Source: Acidobacteriota bacterium (GTDB lineage Bacteria; Acidobacteriota; Blastocatellia; Pyrinomonadales; Pyrinomonadaceae). From it: DNA of 64,000 bases. The position numbers and the translations under genes are program-made. The stretch spans positions 249,200 to 313,199 of the forward strand of contig JAFDVJ010000012.1 in assembly GCA_018269075.1 (NCBI GenBank), in the 5' to 3' direction. This document shows, one piece after another, positions 32,026 to 40,626 of this stretch (position 1 is its first letter; every line of letters begins with the position of its first letter). A model generated the notes under the pieces. It was given only the letters and a program-made list of their open reading frames with translations, was not told the DNA's origin and did not search any database.

Positions 32026-33018
32026 GCTGACGAGGCCGTTCGCGCCGACCGCCCAGACGGCGCGGCGGCCTTTCGACTGAACGGCGTTGTAATTTTCTTT
32101 ATCGAGATTTTTCCACGTCCGGCCGCCGTCGGCCGAGAGATCGGAACCGCTCGCGCCGACCGCGAGAAGCGTTTTTTTATCGATGTAGGCGACGCCCGAG
32201 CGATAGCCGTTCAATCCTTTTCCGGACGTCCAGGTTTTTCCGCCGTCGGTCGTGAACGCGAGATTGGTGTTGACTTCGTCCGGCTTTTCGTAGTTTCCGC
32301 CAACGATCACGCCGTTCGATTGATCGCGCATCGCGATCGAAAAAATTCCGCTGCCGGCCGTGCCTTTCGTGATCGGCGTGTCGGAAACCGTCCAGTTGCG
32401 GCCGCGATCGGTCGAGCGGAAAACGCGCGCGTCCGCGCCGCCCGAGATCAGGAAGACGTTATTCGCGCCCTGCGCGAGCAGACAGGTTCCGCTCGCCGCG
32501 AAGGCCGCCTCGCCGTCTTTCGCGGCCGGCATCTTCGAATTGTCGAGCGGCTTCCACGTCTCGCCGTCCGAGGTTTCGAGCAGCAGATAACGGCCGTCGA
32601 CCGGATCGCTCATCGCGATGCCGTGCGTTCGGTCCCAGAACGCGAGCGCGTCGAAAAAAGCCTTCGGATTGTCGTTCTTAAACTGCAGCTTCCACGTTTT
32701 GCCGCCGTCCGTCGTCTTGTAGATGCGCGACGAATCGCCCGTCCCGATGCTCAAAATATAAGCGGTCTGTTCGTCGAACGCTTCGATGTCGCGGAAATCG
32801 AGCTTGTCGGCTTCGGGCACGAGGATGACCGACCAGTTTTTGCCGCCGTCGACGGTCCTGAGAACCGTCCCGCCCGTCCCGCTCGCCCAGATCACTTTTT
32901 CGCTGACGACCGCCAGTCCGCGGAGGCTCGCCTTCGTGTCGATGTTTTGTTTTTGCCATTGCGCGCCCGAAAATGTCGTGGAAATCAGAAGAAAAAAGAT
33001 TACGCCGCAGATTTTCAT
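32005..33018 (-). CDS. Secreted YCF48/Hcf136-like beta-propeller protein
   Basis: 337 residues from the ATG at 33018, giving a signal peptide (ICGVIFFLLISTTFSGAQ). Repeated YCF48/BNR-type blades follow: TGGTVLRTVDGGKNWSVI, SRIYKTTDGGKTWKLQF, ARVFRSTDRGRNWTVSD, LAFTTDGGKTWTSGKG and ASGSDLSADGGRTWKN. Homologues include photosystem assembly factors and many secreted sialidase-fold proteins of unknown role; photosynthesis is not implied. The last residues (IADF) and the stop are encoded by the neighbouring repeat array, suggesting the original 3' end was replaced. Confidence 0.85.
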   Translation of the reverse strand: MKICGVIFFLLISTTFSGAQWQKQNIDTKASLRGLAVVSEKVIWASGTGGTVLRTVDGGKNWSVILVPEADKLDFRDIEAFDEQTAYILSIGTGDSSRIYKTTDGGKTWKLQFKNDNPKAFFDALAFWDRTHGIAMSDPVDGRYLLLETSDGETWKPLDNSKMPAAKDGEAAFAASGTCLLAQGANNVFLISGGADARVFRSTDRGRNWTVSDTPITKGTAGSGIFSIAMRDQSNGVIVGGNYEKPDEVNTNLAFTTDGGKTWTSGKGLNGYRSGVAYIDKKTLLAVGASGSDLSADGGRTWKNLDKENYNAVQSKGRRAVWAVGANGLVSRLIADF

Positions 33019-33131
33019 AGGAATCAAGTTTAATTCATCTTTAGTACGGGTCAAAATTTGAATTTAACGGCCAAGAAAAGTAAAATTCACAGGACAATCT
33101 CCATTTCGATAAAAAAGGATTAAAACGAAAA

Positions 33132-34673
33132 ATGAGCTTCTTTCCGATTCCGAGTATGCTTTTGCGGCAGCTCTATACGAACAACAGTCTGAAAAACATC
33201 GACGGCGGCGTCCAGTTCGCGCTCAAAAACCGTCTCAGCGACGGCGAATTCAGCGAACTGACCGGCATCCGGATCGACGGCCACGAGGTTCCGCTCGGGC
33301 AAATCGCGGTCGATCTCGGCGACGGCCATTTCGTGCCGGCCGAATCGGTCCACAACGTATCTTTTCCGCTCCGCAAAGTGCTCACCGTCCGCTGCGAGAT
33401 CCCGAATCTCGACACCGGCAAACACAAGATCCGCATCGCCTTTCGCGCCAAGCCGTTCGGCGCTTTGAAATTCGACGTCGAAGACTCGATCGCGCAGACC
33501 GAATCGCTCGAAGTCCGGATCCCGCGCGACGACGCCGACGATTATTCGGAAAGCGCGATCAAGCACCGGCAGGAATTCGTCGAACGCTACTCGGGCGCGC
33601 AGCTCGAACATCTCAAGCATTACTCGTTCGACGCGCACACGACGTCCGGCAACTGCGAAAACTTCACCGGCGTCGCGCAGATCCCGCTCGGCTTCGCCGG
33701 GCCTCTGAAGGTCAACGGCGAATACGCGAGTGGCGAATTTCTGATCCCGCTCGCGACGACCGAGGGCACTTTGATCGCCAGTTACAACCGCGGCATCAAG
33801 GTTCTGAATCTGTCGGGCGGCGTCAAATCGACGGTCGTCTCGGACGCGATGCAGCGCGCGCCGGTCTTCGTCTTCGAGGACGCGCGCGAGGGCCGCAAAT
33901 TCGTCTCGTGGGTGTTGAACAACATCGAGAAGATCAAGGAAGAGGCCGAAGCGACGTCGTCGGTCGCGAAACTGAAATACATCGACCCGTACACGGCCAA
34001 TAAATTCGTCTATCTCCGATTCAACTACACGACGGGCGACGCCGCCGGGCAGAATATGGTCGGCCGCGCGACCTTCGCGGCCTGTTCGTGGATCATCGAC
34101 CATTACGAAGGCATCAAGCATTTCTATCTCGAATCGAATTTCGCGACCGACAAGAAAGCCTCGCAGGTCAACATTATGCGGACGCGCGGCAAACGCGTGA
34201 CGGCCGAATGCACGATCCCGCGCGACGTTCTGATCGAACATATGCGCGTCGAACCGGAATCGCTCGTCTATCACGCCGGCGTCGCCAACGTCGGTTCGTT
34301 TCTCTCGGGCGCGAACAACAACGGCGCGCATTCGGCGAACGGCATCACGGCGATGTTCATCGCGACCGGCCAGGACGTCGCCAACGTCTCGGAATCGTCG
34401 GCCGGCGTGATCTATTCCGAGCTGACGCCGAAAAAGGATCTTTACATCTCGATCACGATTCCGTCGCTGATCGTCGCCACGCACGGCGGCGGCACGGGCC
34501 TCGCGACGCAGAACGAATGCCTCCGCGTTTTGGGCTGCACGGGCCGCGGCACGGTCAACAAATTCGCCGAAATCGTCGCCGGCGTCGTCCTCGCGGGCGA
34601 GATTTCGTTAGCCTCGGCGATCTCCAGTTCGGATTGGGTTTCGAGCCACGAGAAATACGGCCGCAATAGATAA
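33132..34673 (+). CDS. Class I-type hydroxymethylglutaryl-CoA reductase with extra N-terminal domain
   Basis: 513 residues. About 155 N-terminal residues form a strand-rich domain I do not recognise (FALKNRLSDGEFSELTGIRIDG, then HKIRIAFRAKPFGALKFDVEDS). The catalytic part has all four expected residues: E211 in LATTEGTLIAS, a lysine (K341 or K342) in TDKKASQVN, D415 in TGQDVANV and H506 in SSHEKYG, plus GDAAGQNMVGRA and THGGGTGLATQNECL. It reduces HMG-CoA to mevalonate with NAD(P)H. No other mevalonate-pathway gene is in the window. AAGGA lies 10 bp before the ATG. A REP-V repeat starts 5 bp past the stop. Confidence 0.93.
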   Translation: MSFFPIPSMLLRQLYTNNSLKNIDGGVQFALKNRLSDGEFSELTGIRIDGHEVPLGQIAVDLGDGHFVPAESVHNVSFPLRKVLTVRCEIPNLDTGKHKIRIAFRAKPFGALKFDVEDSIAQTESLEVRIPRDDADDYSESAIKHRQEFVERYSGAQLEHLKHYSFDAHTTSGNCENFTGVAQIPLGFAGPLKVNGEYASGEFLIPLATTEGTLIASYNRGIKVLNLSGGVKSTVVSDAMQRAPVFVFEDAREGRKFVSWVLNNIEKIKEEAEATSSVAKLKYIDPYTANKFVYLRFNYTTGDAAGQNMVGRATFAACSWIIDHYEGIKHFYLESNFATDKKASQVNIMRTRGKRVTAECTIPRDVLIEHMRVEPESLVYHAGVANVGSFLSGANNNGAHSANGITAMFIATGQDVANVSESSAGVIYSELTPKKDLYISITIPSLIVATHGGGTGLATQNECLRVLGCTGRGTVNKFAEIVAGVVLAGEISLASAISSSDWVSSHEKYGRNR

Positions 34674-34677
34674 TCGG

Positions 34678-34709
34678 TACAGCGAGCGGTAGCGAGTCCG
34701 TTTCATCGA
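34678..34709. repeat. REP-V repeat, left copy
   Basis: A 32-bp sequence starting GTACAGCGAGCGGTAGCGAG, identical to 35317-35348 on the other side of the RAYT gene, and starting 5 bp after the HMG-CoA reductase stop. Confidence 0.88.
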
Positions 34710-34772
34710 CGCAAATTACCGGTGAAACGTAACCGTTTTTCGCCGCCGCTCATTTTTATTACACCTCACTTT

Positions 34773-35309
34773 ATGAAAAACGAAGGCTGGAATGAAGCGG
34801 GCATCCCGCTCGCTTATCTTTTTACTTTCCGATGTTACGGAACCTGGCTTCACGGCGACGAACGCGGTGCGGTCGATCGATTCAACAACAAATACGAAAT
34901 GCCTTTTCTGCCGCCGAATAATAAATGGCAGAGGTTCGTCGAATCAAGATTGAAATACGAGCCCGTCAAATTGAACGGCCGAATGCGTAAATCGGTCGAA
35001 ACGGCCGTCGAGGAAACCTGTCAAATTCGCGGGTGGAATATTTACGCCGTCAACGTCCGAACGAATCATTGTCATTCGGTCGTCGATATCGGAAATGAAA
35101 GCTCGAAAAAGGCTTTGAACGCCTTAAAAGCCAATGCGACCCGCCAAATGCGCGAAGACGGTTGGTGGCCGTTCGATCATTCGCCGTGGGCCGAAAAAGG
35201 CAGTCGGCGATTTTTATGGACCGAGAAAAGTATCGAAATGGCGATCGATTACGTCGTCAACGGTCAGGGAAAGCCGCTGCCGGATTTTAATTGCCAGGAC
35301 GAGCAGTAG
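34773..35309 (+). CDS. Second REP-associated transposase-like protein (Y1_Tnp/IS200-like)
   Basis: 178 residues from the ATG at 34773; a longer frame would include repeat-derived codons. NHCHSVV carries the HUH pair (H99, H101). AYLFTFRCYGTWLHGDERGAVDR at the start and FLWTEKSIEMAIDYVVNGQGK at the end (candidate nucleophile Y160) match a subgroup of transposase_17/RAYT proteins often found as single copies. It belongs to a different subgroup from the RAYT at 1268. Identical 32-bp repeats lie on both sides, and an inverted partner downstream makes a REP hairpin, so it is likely cognate to REP-V. Confidence 0.85.
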   Translation: MKNEGWNEAGIPLAYLFTFRCYGTWLHGDERGAVDRFNNKYEMPFLPPNNKWQRFVESRLKYEPVKLNGRMRKSVETAVEETCQIRGWNIYAVNVRTNHCHSVVDIGNESSKKALNALKANATRQMREDGWWPFDHSPWAEKGSRRFLWTEKSIEMAIDYVVNGQGKPLPDFNCQDEQ

Positions 35310-35316
35310 CGAGTCA

Positions 35317-35394
35317 GTACAGCGAGCGGTAGCGAGTCCGTTTCATCGGTATCGATTTCCGGGCGGATCGGACTCGCTACCGCTCGCTGTACTG
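35317..35394. repeat. REP-V palindrome, right copy
   Basis: Direct copy of the 32-bp repeat (35317-35348), then an inverted copy of its AGCGAGCGGTAGCGAGTCC part (35370-35392). The palindrome ends one base before the phaR-like gene's stop codon at 35396. Confidence 0.88.
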
Positions 35395-35395
35395 A

Positions 35396-35878
35396 TTATT
35401 CTTCATCATCTTTCTTTTTTCCTAAAAACACTTCGCGCATGACTTCGGCGCCGGGGATCAGTTTTTCCCACATCGCCGGGGCGGCGCTCGCCATTTCGAG
35501 CATCGAGCGAAAGCGGTTGTCGAATTCTTCCTTGGTTTTCAGGTACGCGTTAAAGCTCGCGGCGAGGTGGTTTTTGAAGAAATCCTGCACGGATTCCTCG
35601 CGCGACCGGAGGATCTGAAAAAGAAACTCGGTCGGGAGGATCGTCTTCTTGTTTTTCTCCTCTTCGAGGATCACCTGAATCAGCACGGCCTTGGTGACGT
35701 CTTCCTTGGTCGCCGAATCGACGACGCGGATGTCGCGGCCGTCGCGGACGAGCCGCGCGAGGTCTTCGTAATTGACGTAGGTCTTCGTCTCCGTGTTGTA
35801 GAGCCGCCGGTTGCCGTGGCGCTTGATGACGATCTGGTTCGGGTCGGCTTTTTCTTCGTGCTTTTTCTTTCGCGGCAT
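35396..35878 (-). CDS. phaR: PhaR-like polyhydroxyalkanoate synthesis regulator
   Basis: 160 residues. Residues about 17-75 ([20 protein letters not shown], then [20 protein letters not shown]) are the PHB/PHA accumulation-regulator DNA-binding domain. The rest is the accumulation-associated part ([22 protein letters not shown]) with an acidic tail. In other bacteria PhaR represses phasin genes and is released by binding nascent PHA granules. It is divergent from a phasin-like gene across a 333-bp region with a strong promoter and two TCGCAAATGCG sites. No PHA synthase is in the window. Confidence 0.9.
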   Translation of the reverse strand: MPRKKKHEEKADPNQIVIKRHGNRRLYNTETKTYVNYEDLARLVRDGRDIRVVDSATKEDVTKAVLIQVILEEEKNKKTILPTEFLFQILRSREESVQDFFKNHLAASFNAYLKTKEEFDNRFRSMLEMASAAPAMWEKLIPGAEVMREVFLGKKKDDEE

Positions 35879-35961
35879 AGCCCGACGATTTTATCACAGG
35901 TGCGATCCGAAATTCTAAGTTTTTTTCGTTAACTGCTGAAACGGCGAAAGTAAACGTCTTT

Positions 35962-36098
35962 TCGCAAATGCGCGCCGCGAAACGTCCCGAAAGCGGTTTT
36001 ATTTTACTTTTTTCTTCTTTTTGCGAACAATTTATTTGTTGAAATATTTACGTTTATGATTTTGAGGTAAAATTTATCTCGCAAATGCGAGATTTTTG
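35962..36098. promoter_or_regulatory. Two TCGCAAATGCG sites upstream of the phasin promoter
   Basis: TCGCAAATGCG occurs at 35962-35972 and 36079-36089. The second sits in an 8-bp dyad (ATCTCGCA/TGCGAGAT) followed by TTTTT, directly upstream of the -35 box. They are candidate operators for the adjacent PhaR; the dyad might instead act as a terminator. Confidence 0.4.
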
Positions 36099-36099
36099 C

Positions 36100-36128
36100 T
36101 TGACAAAGGCTTGCCGGCGTTTTATATT
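36100..36128 (+). promoter_or_regulatory. Near-consensus sigma-70 promoter of the phasin-like gene
   Basis: Perfect TTGACA (36100-36105), a 17-bp spacer and TATATT (36123-36128), about 75 bp ahead of the ribosome binding site AAGGAG and the ATG at 36212. It is the best promoter in the window. Confidence 0.75.
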
Positions 36129-36211
36129 GAGAATGTCAGCACGGGCAGAAGATGGGCTGAGAAATCGAAAAAGAATTTTATAACGGAATCAAACGAAGGA
36201 GATTTAAGACA

Positions 36212-36598
36212 ATGACTACGAAGAAAGCGATGAGCACCGAAGCGATCGACACGGCGATGGAATTGACGCAGAAAACGGCGAACCTGACGCTGAAAAGCAC
36301 GGTGCAGGCCGTCGAAGTGACGGAACACTACGTTCAGGGAATTTACAAAGCGGGCTATGACGCGAATCTCGACGCGCTCAAGGTCGTCAAGGGCTACTGG
36401 GACGCGGCCGCCGAAATTCGTCACGACTGGCTCAAGCTTTTCGCCTCGACCGGCGAAGCCTTTATCAACTCGGCAACGAAGATGGAGCTGCCGCTGCAGA
36501 AGGAAGTTTTCGAATTCGGCAAGAGCGTTCTGACGAACGTCGAAAAGTCGGTCGAAAACCTGACCTCGCACGCTAAAACGGCGACCGCCGGCAAATAA
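36212..36598 (+). CDS. Phasin-like granule-associated protein
   Basis: 128 residues, almost entirely helical (AIDTAMELTQKTANLTLKST, DANLDALKVVKGYWDAAAEI, LPLQKEVFEFGKSVLTNVEK), with no signal or membrane helix and spaced hydrophobics typical of phasins that coat PHA granules. AAGGAG precedes the ATG by 9 bp. It has a near-consensus promoter, faces PhaR and ends at a strong terminator, so it is likely an abundant, PhaR-controlled product. The phasin call rests on composition and context. Confidence 0.68.
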   Translation: MTTKKAMSTEAIDTAMELTQKTANLTLKSTVQAVEVTEHYVQGIYKAGYDANLDALKVVKGYWDAAAEIRHDWLKLFASTGEAFINSATKMELPLQKEVFEFGKSVLTNVEKSVENLTSHAKTATAGK

Positions 36599-36621
36599 TA
36601 AACTTTTCCTCCTCCAAGGCA

Positions 36622-36654
36622 AGTCTGCGGTTGTCATCAACCGCAGACTTTTTT
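36622..36654 (+). terminator. Intrinsic terminator between the two phasin-like genes
   Basis: A 12-bp perfect stem AGTCTGCGGTTG with a TCAT loop and TTTTT. The next gene starts 43 bp later, so it needs read-through or a promoter in the gap; none is convincing. Confidence 0.9.
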
Positions 36655-36696
36655 ATATTTATTGCACCGAAAATTTAATTTTGAGGTAATCCGATA

Positions 36697-37578
36697 ATGG
36701 CAGAAACAAAGAAAACGACGAAAGCGGCCCCGAAAGCCGCCGCAACCCCGAAAACCGAAGAAGCGAAACCGAAGGCCGAAGAAACGCCGAAGGCCGCGGC
36801 CGAAACCGCGCCGAAAGCCGAAGCCGCGCCGAAAGCCGAAGCCGCGCCGAAGGCCGAAGCCGCGCCGAAAGCCGAAGCCGCGCCGAAAGCGGCGGCGAAA
36901 CCGAAAGCCGCTGCCAAGCCGAAACCGGCTGCCAAGCCGCGACCGGTCGGCCGGCCGAAAGCCGAAAAGACTGACGAACCGCACGCCGAACCGAAAAAAG
37001 CGGCGGCCGCGGCCGCGTCGGCGCAGATGCCGACCGACTGGGCGAAGATGATCGTCAACCAGCTGATCGAAGCCCAGCGGATGTGGCTCGAAATGACGAC
37101 GCAGCAGACGGCGCTCGTCTTCAAGACCGTTTCCGAAGTGATGGGAATGTCGCAGAACGCGCCGACCGACGCGCTCGCCGGCTGGGCCAAACAGGGCGTC
37201 GAAAGCTTTATCGCGGCGCAGAAACACTGGTCGGAAATCGCGATGCAGCAGAGCGCGCAGCTTTTGCAGAGCGTCCAGTCGGGCGCGAGCTTCGGCGGCG
37301 GGCTCGACGCCTTCGGCACGGCGCAGGGCGCGGCCGGCAAGGGAATGGAGATTCTCGTCACGATGCGGACCGCGTGGCTCGATTTCGCCGCCCAGCAGAA
37401 CGCGCAGATGGTCAAGGCGCTGAAGCAGAACCTGAAGCTCGACGATTCGTCGCCGGTCGCGGCGATCGCCGATTTCGCGCAGCAGACGATGTCGAGCTAC
37501 GTCGAGATCCAGAAACGCTGGCTCGATCTGGCGACGCAGATGCCGATCTTCGGACTGCCGCCGAAAAATAAAAAATAA
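36697..37578 (+). CDS. Phasin-like protein with N-terminal Lys/Ala/Pro-rich tail
   Basis: 293 residues. The first ~110 are low complexity with tandem APKAEA units, then AAKPKAAAKPKPAAKPRPVG, similar to the histone-H1-like tails of PhaF phasins, which bind DNA; in PhaF the tail is C-terminal, here it is N-terminal. The remainder is amphipathic helix (DWAKMIVNQLIEAQRMWLEM, AGWAKQGVESFIAAQKHWSE, TAWLDFAAQQNAQMVKALKQ) typical of phasins. It may tether granules to the nucleoid, an inference from composition. A terminator separates it from the upstream phasin gene. Confidence 0.72.
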   Translation: MAETKKTTKAAPKAAATPKTEEAKPKAEETPKAAAETAPKAEAAPKAEAAPKAEAAPKAEAAPKAAAKPKAAAKPKPAAKPRPVGRPKAEKTDEPHAEPKKAAAAAASAQMPTDWAKMIVNQLIEAQRMWLEMTTQQTALVFKTVSEVMGMSQNAPTDALAGWAKQGVESFIAAQKHWSEIAMQQSAQLLQSVQSGASFGGGLDAFGTAQGAAGKGMEILVTMRTAWLDFAAQQNAQMVKALKQNLKLDDSSPVAAIADFAQQTMSSYVEIQKRWLDLATQMPIFGLPPKNKK

Positions 37579-37640
37579 ACCGTCCGCGGATTGACGCGGA
37601 TCGGGGCGAATTCGCGCCGATCCGTGTTAATCTGTGGACA
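37577..37640. repeat. GGATTGACGC-type inverted repeat
   Basis: CCGCGGATTGACGCGGATC faces GATCCGTGTTAATCTGTGG around GGGGCGAATTCGCGCC. It overlaps the end of the phasin gene's stop. Confidence 0.75.
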
Positions 37641-37651
37641 ACCCGAATTTT

Positions 37652-38218
37652 ATGGCGAGACACGCGACGAAGAAACGAAATTTCCCCTGGACGACGAAAA
37701 TCGACGGAACGCAGATCAGACTGCGGCTGATGACCGCCGCCGACAAGGAGGCGGTTCTCGAATTTGCGCGGACGCTGCCCGAAGAGGATCTCCGCTTCCT
37801 GTCGTTCGACATCACGCAGGAAGCGGTCGTCAACTACTGGATCCGGCGGAGCGAGGCCGGCACGTGGCACACGATCCTCGTCGAGGCCGACGGCAGGCTC
37901 GTCGGTCACGGCAGTCTGATCCGCACCGAGCAGAGCTGGTCGCGGCATCTCGGGGAAGTGATCCTGCTGCTCGCGCCCGAAGCGCGCGGCAAGGGGCTCG
38001 GCAGCATTCTGGCCGGCGAGATCTTCGCGAAGGCCGAGGAATGGCACCTGATGAAGGTCGTCGCGCGGATGGCGGCCGATCAGAAAGGCGCGGTGCAGGT
38101 CTTCGAAAAGCTCGGCTTCAACGCCGAAGCGCTTTTGGCCGACTACGTCATCGACCGCAACAACCGGACGCACGACCTGATCGCGATGTCCTACGACATC
38201 ACGGGCTTCAACGAATGA
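37652..38218 (+). CDS. GNAT-family N-acetyltransferase
   Basis: 188 residues from the ATG at 37652; an in-frame ATG six codons upstream falls in repeat-derived sequence. The GNAT acetyl-CoA site is in [20 protein letters not shown] (RGKGLG loop), followed by [20 protein letters not shown]. The N-terminal [21 protein letters not shown] is the usual first strand and helix. The substrate is unknown. It lies between storage-lipid genes on the same strand. Confidence 0.9.
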   Translation: MARHATKKRNFPWTTKIDGTQIRLRLMTAADKEAVLEFARTLPEEDLRFLSFDITQEAVVNYWIRRSEAGTWHTILVEADGRLVGHGSLIRTEQSWSRHLGEVILLLAPEARGKGLGSILAGEIFAKAEEWHLMKVVARMAADQKGAVQVFEKLGFNAEALLADYVIDRNNRTHDLIAMSYDITGFNE

Positions 38219-38221
38219 TTC

Positions 38222-38300
38222 GATGTCGGATTCGGGGCGTCGGATGGCGGATCTTAATGATCGGCAGACATCCGGCATCCGCCATCCGGCATCCCAAATC
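38222..38300. repeat. Inverted GGATGGC/GGATGTC heptamer arrays
   Basis: GGCGTCGGATGGCGGATC on the left and CATCCGGCATCCGCCATCC on the right around a core of about 20 bp. It runs from the GNAT stop to 3 bp before the ATG at 38304. This family is also captured in the E2 gene. Confidence 0.88.
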
Positions 38301-38303
38301 GTT

Positions 38304-39713
38304 ATGAAACAAGAACTAAATCGCCGTCTGACATCGCTCGACTCGGCCTTTCTGTATCTCGAACGCAAGGAATGCCCGATGCATATCGGCTCGACGAGCA
38401 TTTTCGAGGGCCGGCTCACGCACGGCGATTTGGTCCGGCATATCGGCGACCGGCTTTTTCTGCTGCCGCGCTATCTGCAGAAGGTCGTGCCCGACCCGTT
38501 CGGCCTCGCCCATCCGACGTGGGAGACGGACGCGAATTTCGATCTCGAAAAGCATATCTTCAAGGTCGAGCAGGACAAGCCGCTGACCGACGACGAACTG
38601 GTCGCGCTCGCCGGCAAAGTGCTGACCGAGGTGATGGACCGCGGCAAGCCGCTGTGGGAGCTTTACGTCGTCGAAGACGTCGAGGGCGACCGCTCGGCGC
38701 TGATCGCGAAGATCCATCACTGTATGGTCGACGGCATTTCGGGCGTCGATCTGATCAGGATCATCTACGACATCACGCCCGACGCGCCGCCGCCGCCGAA
38801 GCCGGCGATCGAAGAGGACGCGCCGGAGAAAAAAGATCCCGCGCAGCGATTTTTCGAATCCGTTTTCGGGGCTCTGCAGGAAACCTCGGCGCGGCTGATG
38901 GAGATGCAGGGCGGCCTGCTTTATATGGCGTCGAATCTGACGAACCCGCAGAACGCCGAAATGCTGCCGCATCTGAGCGAGGTGCTGCCGGCCGTGTCGA
39001 CGCCGCCGCCGATCCTGCCGTTCAACGGCGTCTGCTCGGGCGTCCGGCGGCTGGCGTGGACCAGATTTTCGTTCGCCGAGGCGCGCGCGATCCGCAACGT
39101 CCTCGGCGGCACGGTCAACGACGTCGTGCTGACCGTCCTCAGCGAAGCCGTCGCCCGCTACACGAAATTTCACGGCGCGCCAATCAAAGGCAAGATCGTC
39201 CGTTTTATGGTGCCGGTCAGCCTCCGGCAAAAGGAGCAGCGCGGCGCGCTCGGCAATATGATCTCGATCCTGCCGGTCGAGATCCCGCTCGATCTGGCCG
39301 ATCTGCCGGCGCGTTTCCGGTTCGTCCACAAGCGGACCGACGTGATGAAGACGGCGCGGCTCGCCGAAGGGCTGCTCACTTTGGGCGCGCTCTACACGAT
39401 GATGCCCGCGCCGATGCAGTCGATGGTCGCGGCGCTCGCCGATCTGCCGTTTCCCCCGTTCAATATGGTCGCGACCAACGTGCCGGGGCCGCAGGTGCCG
39501 ATCTATCTCGCCGGCCGGAAGATGCTGATGCAGTATCCGTACGTCCCAATCGGCTACGGACTGGGGCTCGGCTGCGCGATTCTCAGTTATAATCAAACCC
39601 TTTACTTCGGCCTGTCATCCGACGAACAGGCGATGGGCGACGTCGAAAAATTCCGGGAGATTCTCGAAGAAGTCTTTCAGGATTTGATAAACACGGTGAA
39701 GAGTGGAGAGTAG
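38304..39713 (+). CDS. Wax ester synthase / diacylglycerol O-acyltransferase (WS/DGAT)
   Basis: 469 residues from the ATG at 38304, at which the family N-terminus begins ([24 protein letters not shown]). The catalytic HHxxxDG motif is HHCMVDG (H138, H139, D143). [16 protein letters not shown] and [20 protein letters not shown] are family signatures. It esterifies fatty acyl-CoA to fatty alcohols or diacylglycerol to make wax esters or triacylglycerol. Its C-terminal KSGE and TAG stop are encoded by a GAGAGTG array. An alpha/beta hydrolase follows across the 80-bp hairpin repeat. Confidence 0.93.
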   Translation: MKQELNRRLTSLDSAFLYLERKECPMHIGSTSIFEGRLTHGDLVRHIGDRLFLLPRYLQKVVPDPFGLAHPTWETDANFDLEKHIFKVEQDKPLTDDELVALAGKVLTEVMDRGKPLWELYVVEDVEGDRSALIAKIHHCMVDGISGVDLIRIIYDITPDAPPPPKPAIEEDAPEKKDPAQRFFESVFGALQETSARLMEMQGGLLYMASNLTNPQNAEMLPHLSEVLPAVSTPPPILPFNGVCSGVRRLAWTRFSFAEARAIRNVLGGTVNDVVLTVLSEAVARYTKFHGAPIKGKIVRFMVPVSLRQKEQRGALGNMISILPVEIPLDLADLPARFRFVHKRTDVMKTARLAEGLLTLGALYTMMPAPMQSMVAALADLPFPPFNMVATNVPGPQVPIYLAGRKMLMQYPYVPIGYGLGLGCAILSYNQTLYFGLSSDEQAMGDVEKFREILEEVFQDLINTVKSGE

Positions 39714-39784
39714 AGAGTGGAAAGTGGAGAGTTAAAGGAATAAATCCCCGAACTCTCCACTCTCCACTCTCCACTCTCCACTCG
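39695..39784. repeat. Inverted GAGAGTG heptamer arrays
   Basis: GAGTGGAGAGTAGAGAGTGG (overlapping the WS/DGAT stop), a 26-bp core, then CTCTCCA units up to 10 bp before the ATG at 39794. The gap between the two genes consists of little else. Confidence 0.9.
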
Positions 39785-39793
39785 AAAAAAGTT

Positions 39794-40570
39794 ATGGATA
39801 TTTTAGATAACGAACTCGAAGTAATCACTGGTTTCGACAAGGAGATGCGCGAGCACGCGCTGCCGATCTGGTTCGAATCACTGGTCGGCGTCGATTGGGC
39901 GATGCTCCATATCGCGCCGGTCTATTTCGGTTTCGGCGTGCCGCCGGGCGACGGCTCGGCGGTGATCGTCGTGCCGGGTTTTCTGGGTTCCGACTTTTAT
40001 CTCTACGAATTATATCTGTGGCTCTCGCGCATCGGCTACACGCCGTATCTTTCGGGCATCGGCTGGAACGCCGACTGTCTCAACACGCTCAACGACAAGC
40101 TCGTCGAGACGATCCGCCGCGCGAACGACGAAACCGGCCAAAAGGTTCACCTGATCGGCCATTCATTGGGCGGCGTGCTCTCGCGCTCGGCGGCGACGCA
40201 GCACCCGGAGCTCGTCGAATCGGTGATCACGCTCGGCTCGCCGTTTCGCGGCGTCCGCTCGCACCCGAAGGTCATCGAGATGTCGGAAAAGATCCGCCAG
40301 CGCATCTTCCGGAAAAGCGACAAGCGCGATTACCCGAACTGCTACACCGGCCACTGCCACTGCGCGACGATGACCGCGCTCCATCATTTTCTGCCGAAAA
40401 AAGTCCGGCAGACCGCGATCTACACGAAATCCGACGGCATCGTCGACTGGCAGAACTGCCGCTCGCGCTTCGAATCGAACAACTTCGAAGTATCCGGCAC
40501 GCACATCGGGCTGGTTTATAATTTTCAGGTCTACAAACTGATCGGCGAGCGGCTCAAAGGCGACGGGTAG
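39794..40570 (+). CDS. Alpha/beta hydrolase (lipase/esterase-like)
   Basis: 258 residues. VIVVPGFLGSDFYLYELYLWL supplies the oxyanion region, GHSLGG the nucleophile elbow (S124), and KSDGIVDW and SGTHIGL the likely Asp and His. A cysteine-rich NCYTGHCHCATMTALHHF segment is unusual and could bind metal or form disulfides. There is no signal peptide, so it is probably cytoplasmic, and given its neighbours it may act on stored neutral lipids or PHA; this is inference. The start directly follows a repeat array with no visible ribosome binding site. Confidence 0.87.
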   Translation: MDILDNELEVITGFDKEMREHALPIWFESLVGVDWAMLHIAPVYFGFGVPPGDGSAVIVVPGFLGSDFYLYELYLWLSRIGYTPYLSGIGWNADCLNTLNDKLVETIRRANDETGQKVHLIGHSLGGVLSRSAATQHPELVESVITLGSPFRGVRSHPKVIEMSEKIRQRIFRKSDKRDYPNCYTGHCHCATMTALHHFLPKKVRQTAIYTKSDGIVDWQNCRSRFESNNFEVSGTHIGLVYNFQVYKLIGERLKGDG

Positions 40571-40626
40571 TAATAACTCACCTTACGCAGTCGATTCGTC
40601 ATCGACCGTTCTTTTTTTCAGGAAAT

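Noticed and set aside
32005..33018. Photosystem II assembly role for the YCF48-like protein
   Set aside because: The fold is widespread in secreted proteins of non-phototrophs and nothing else photosynthetic is present.
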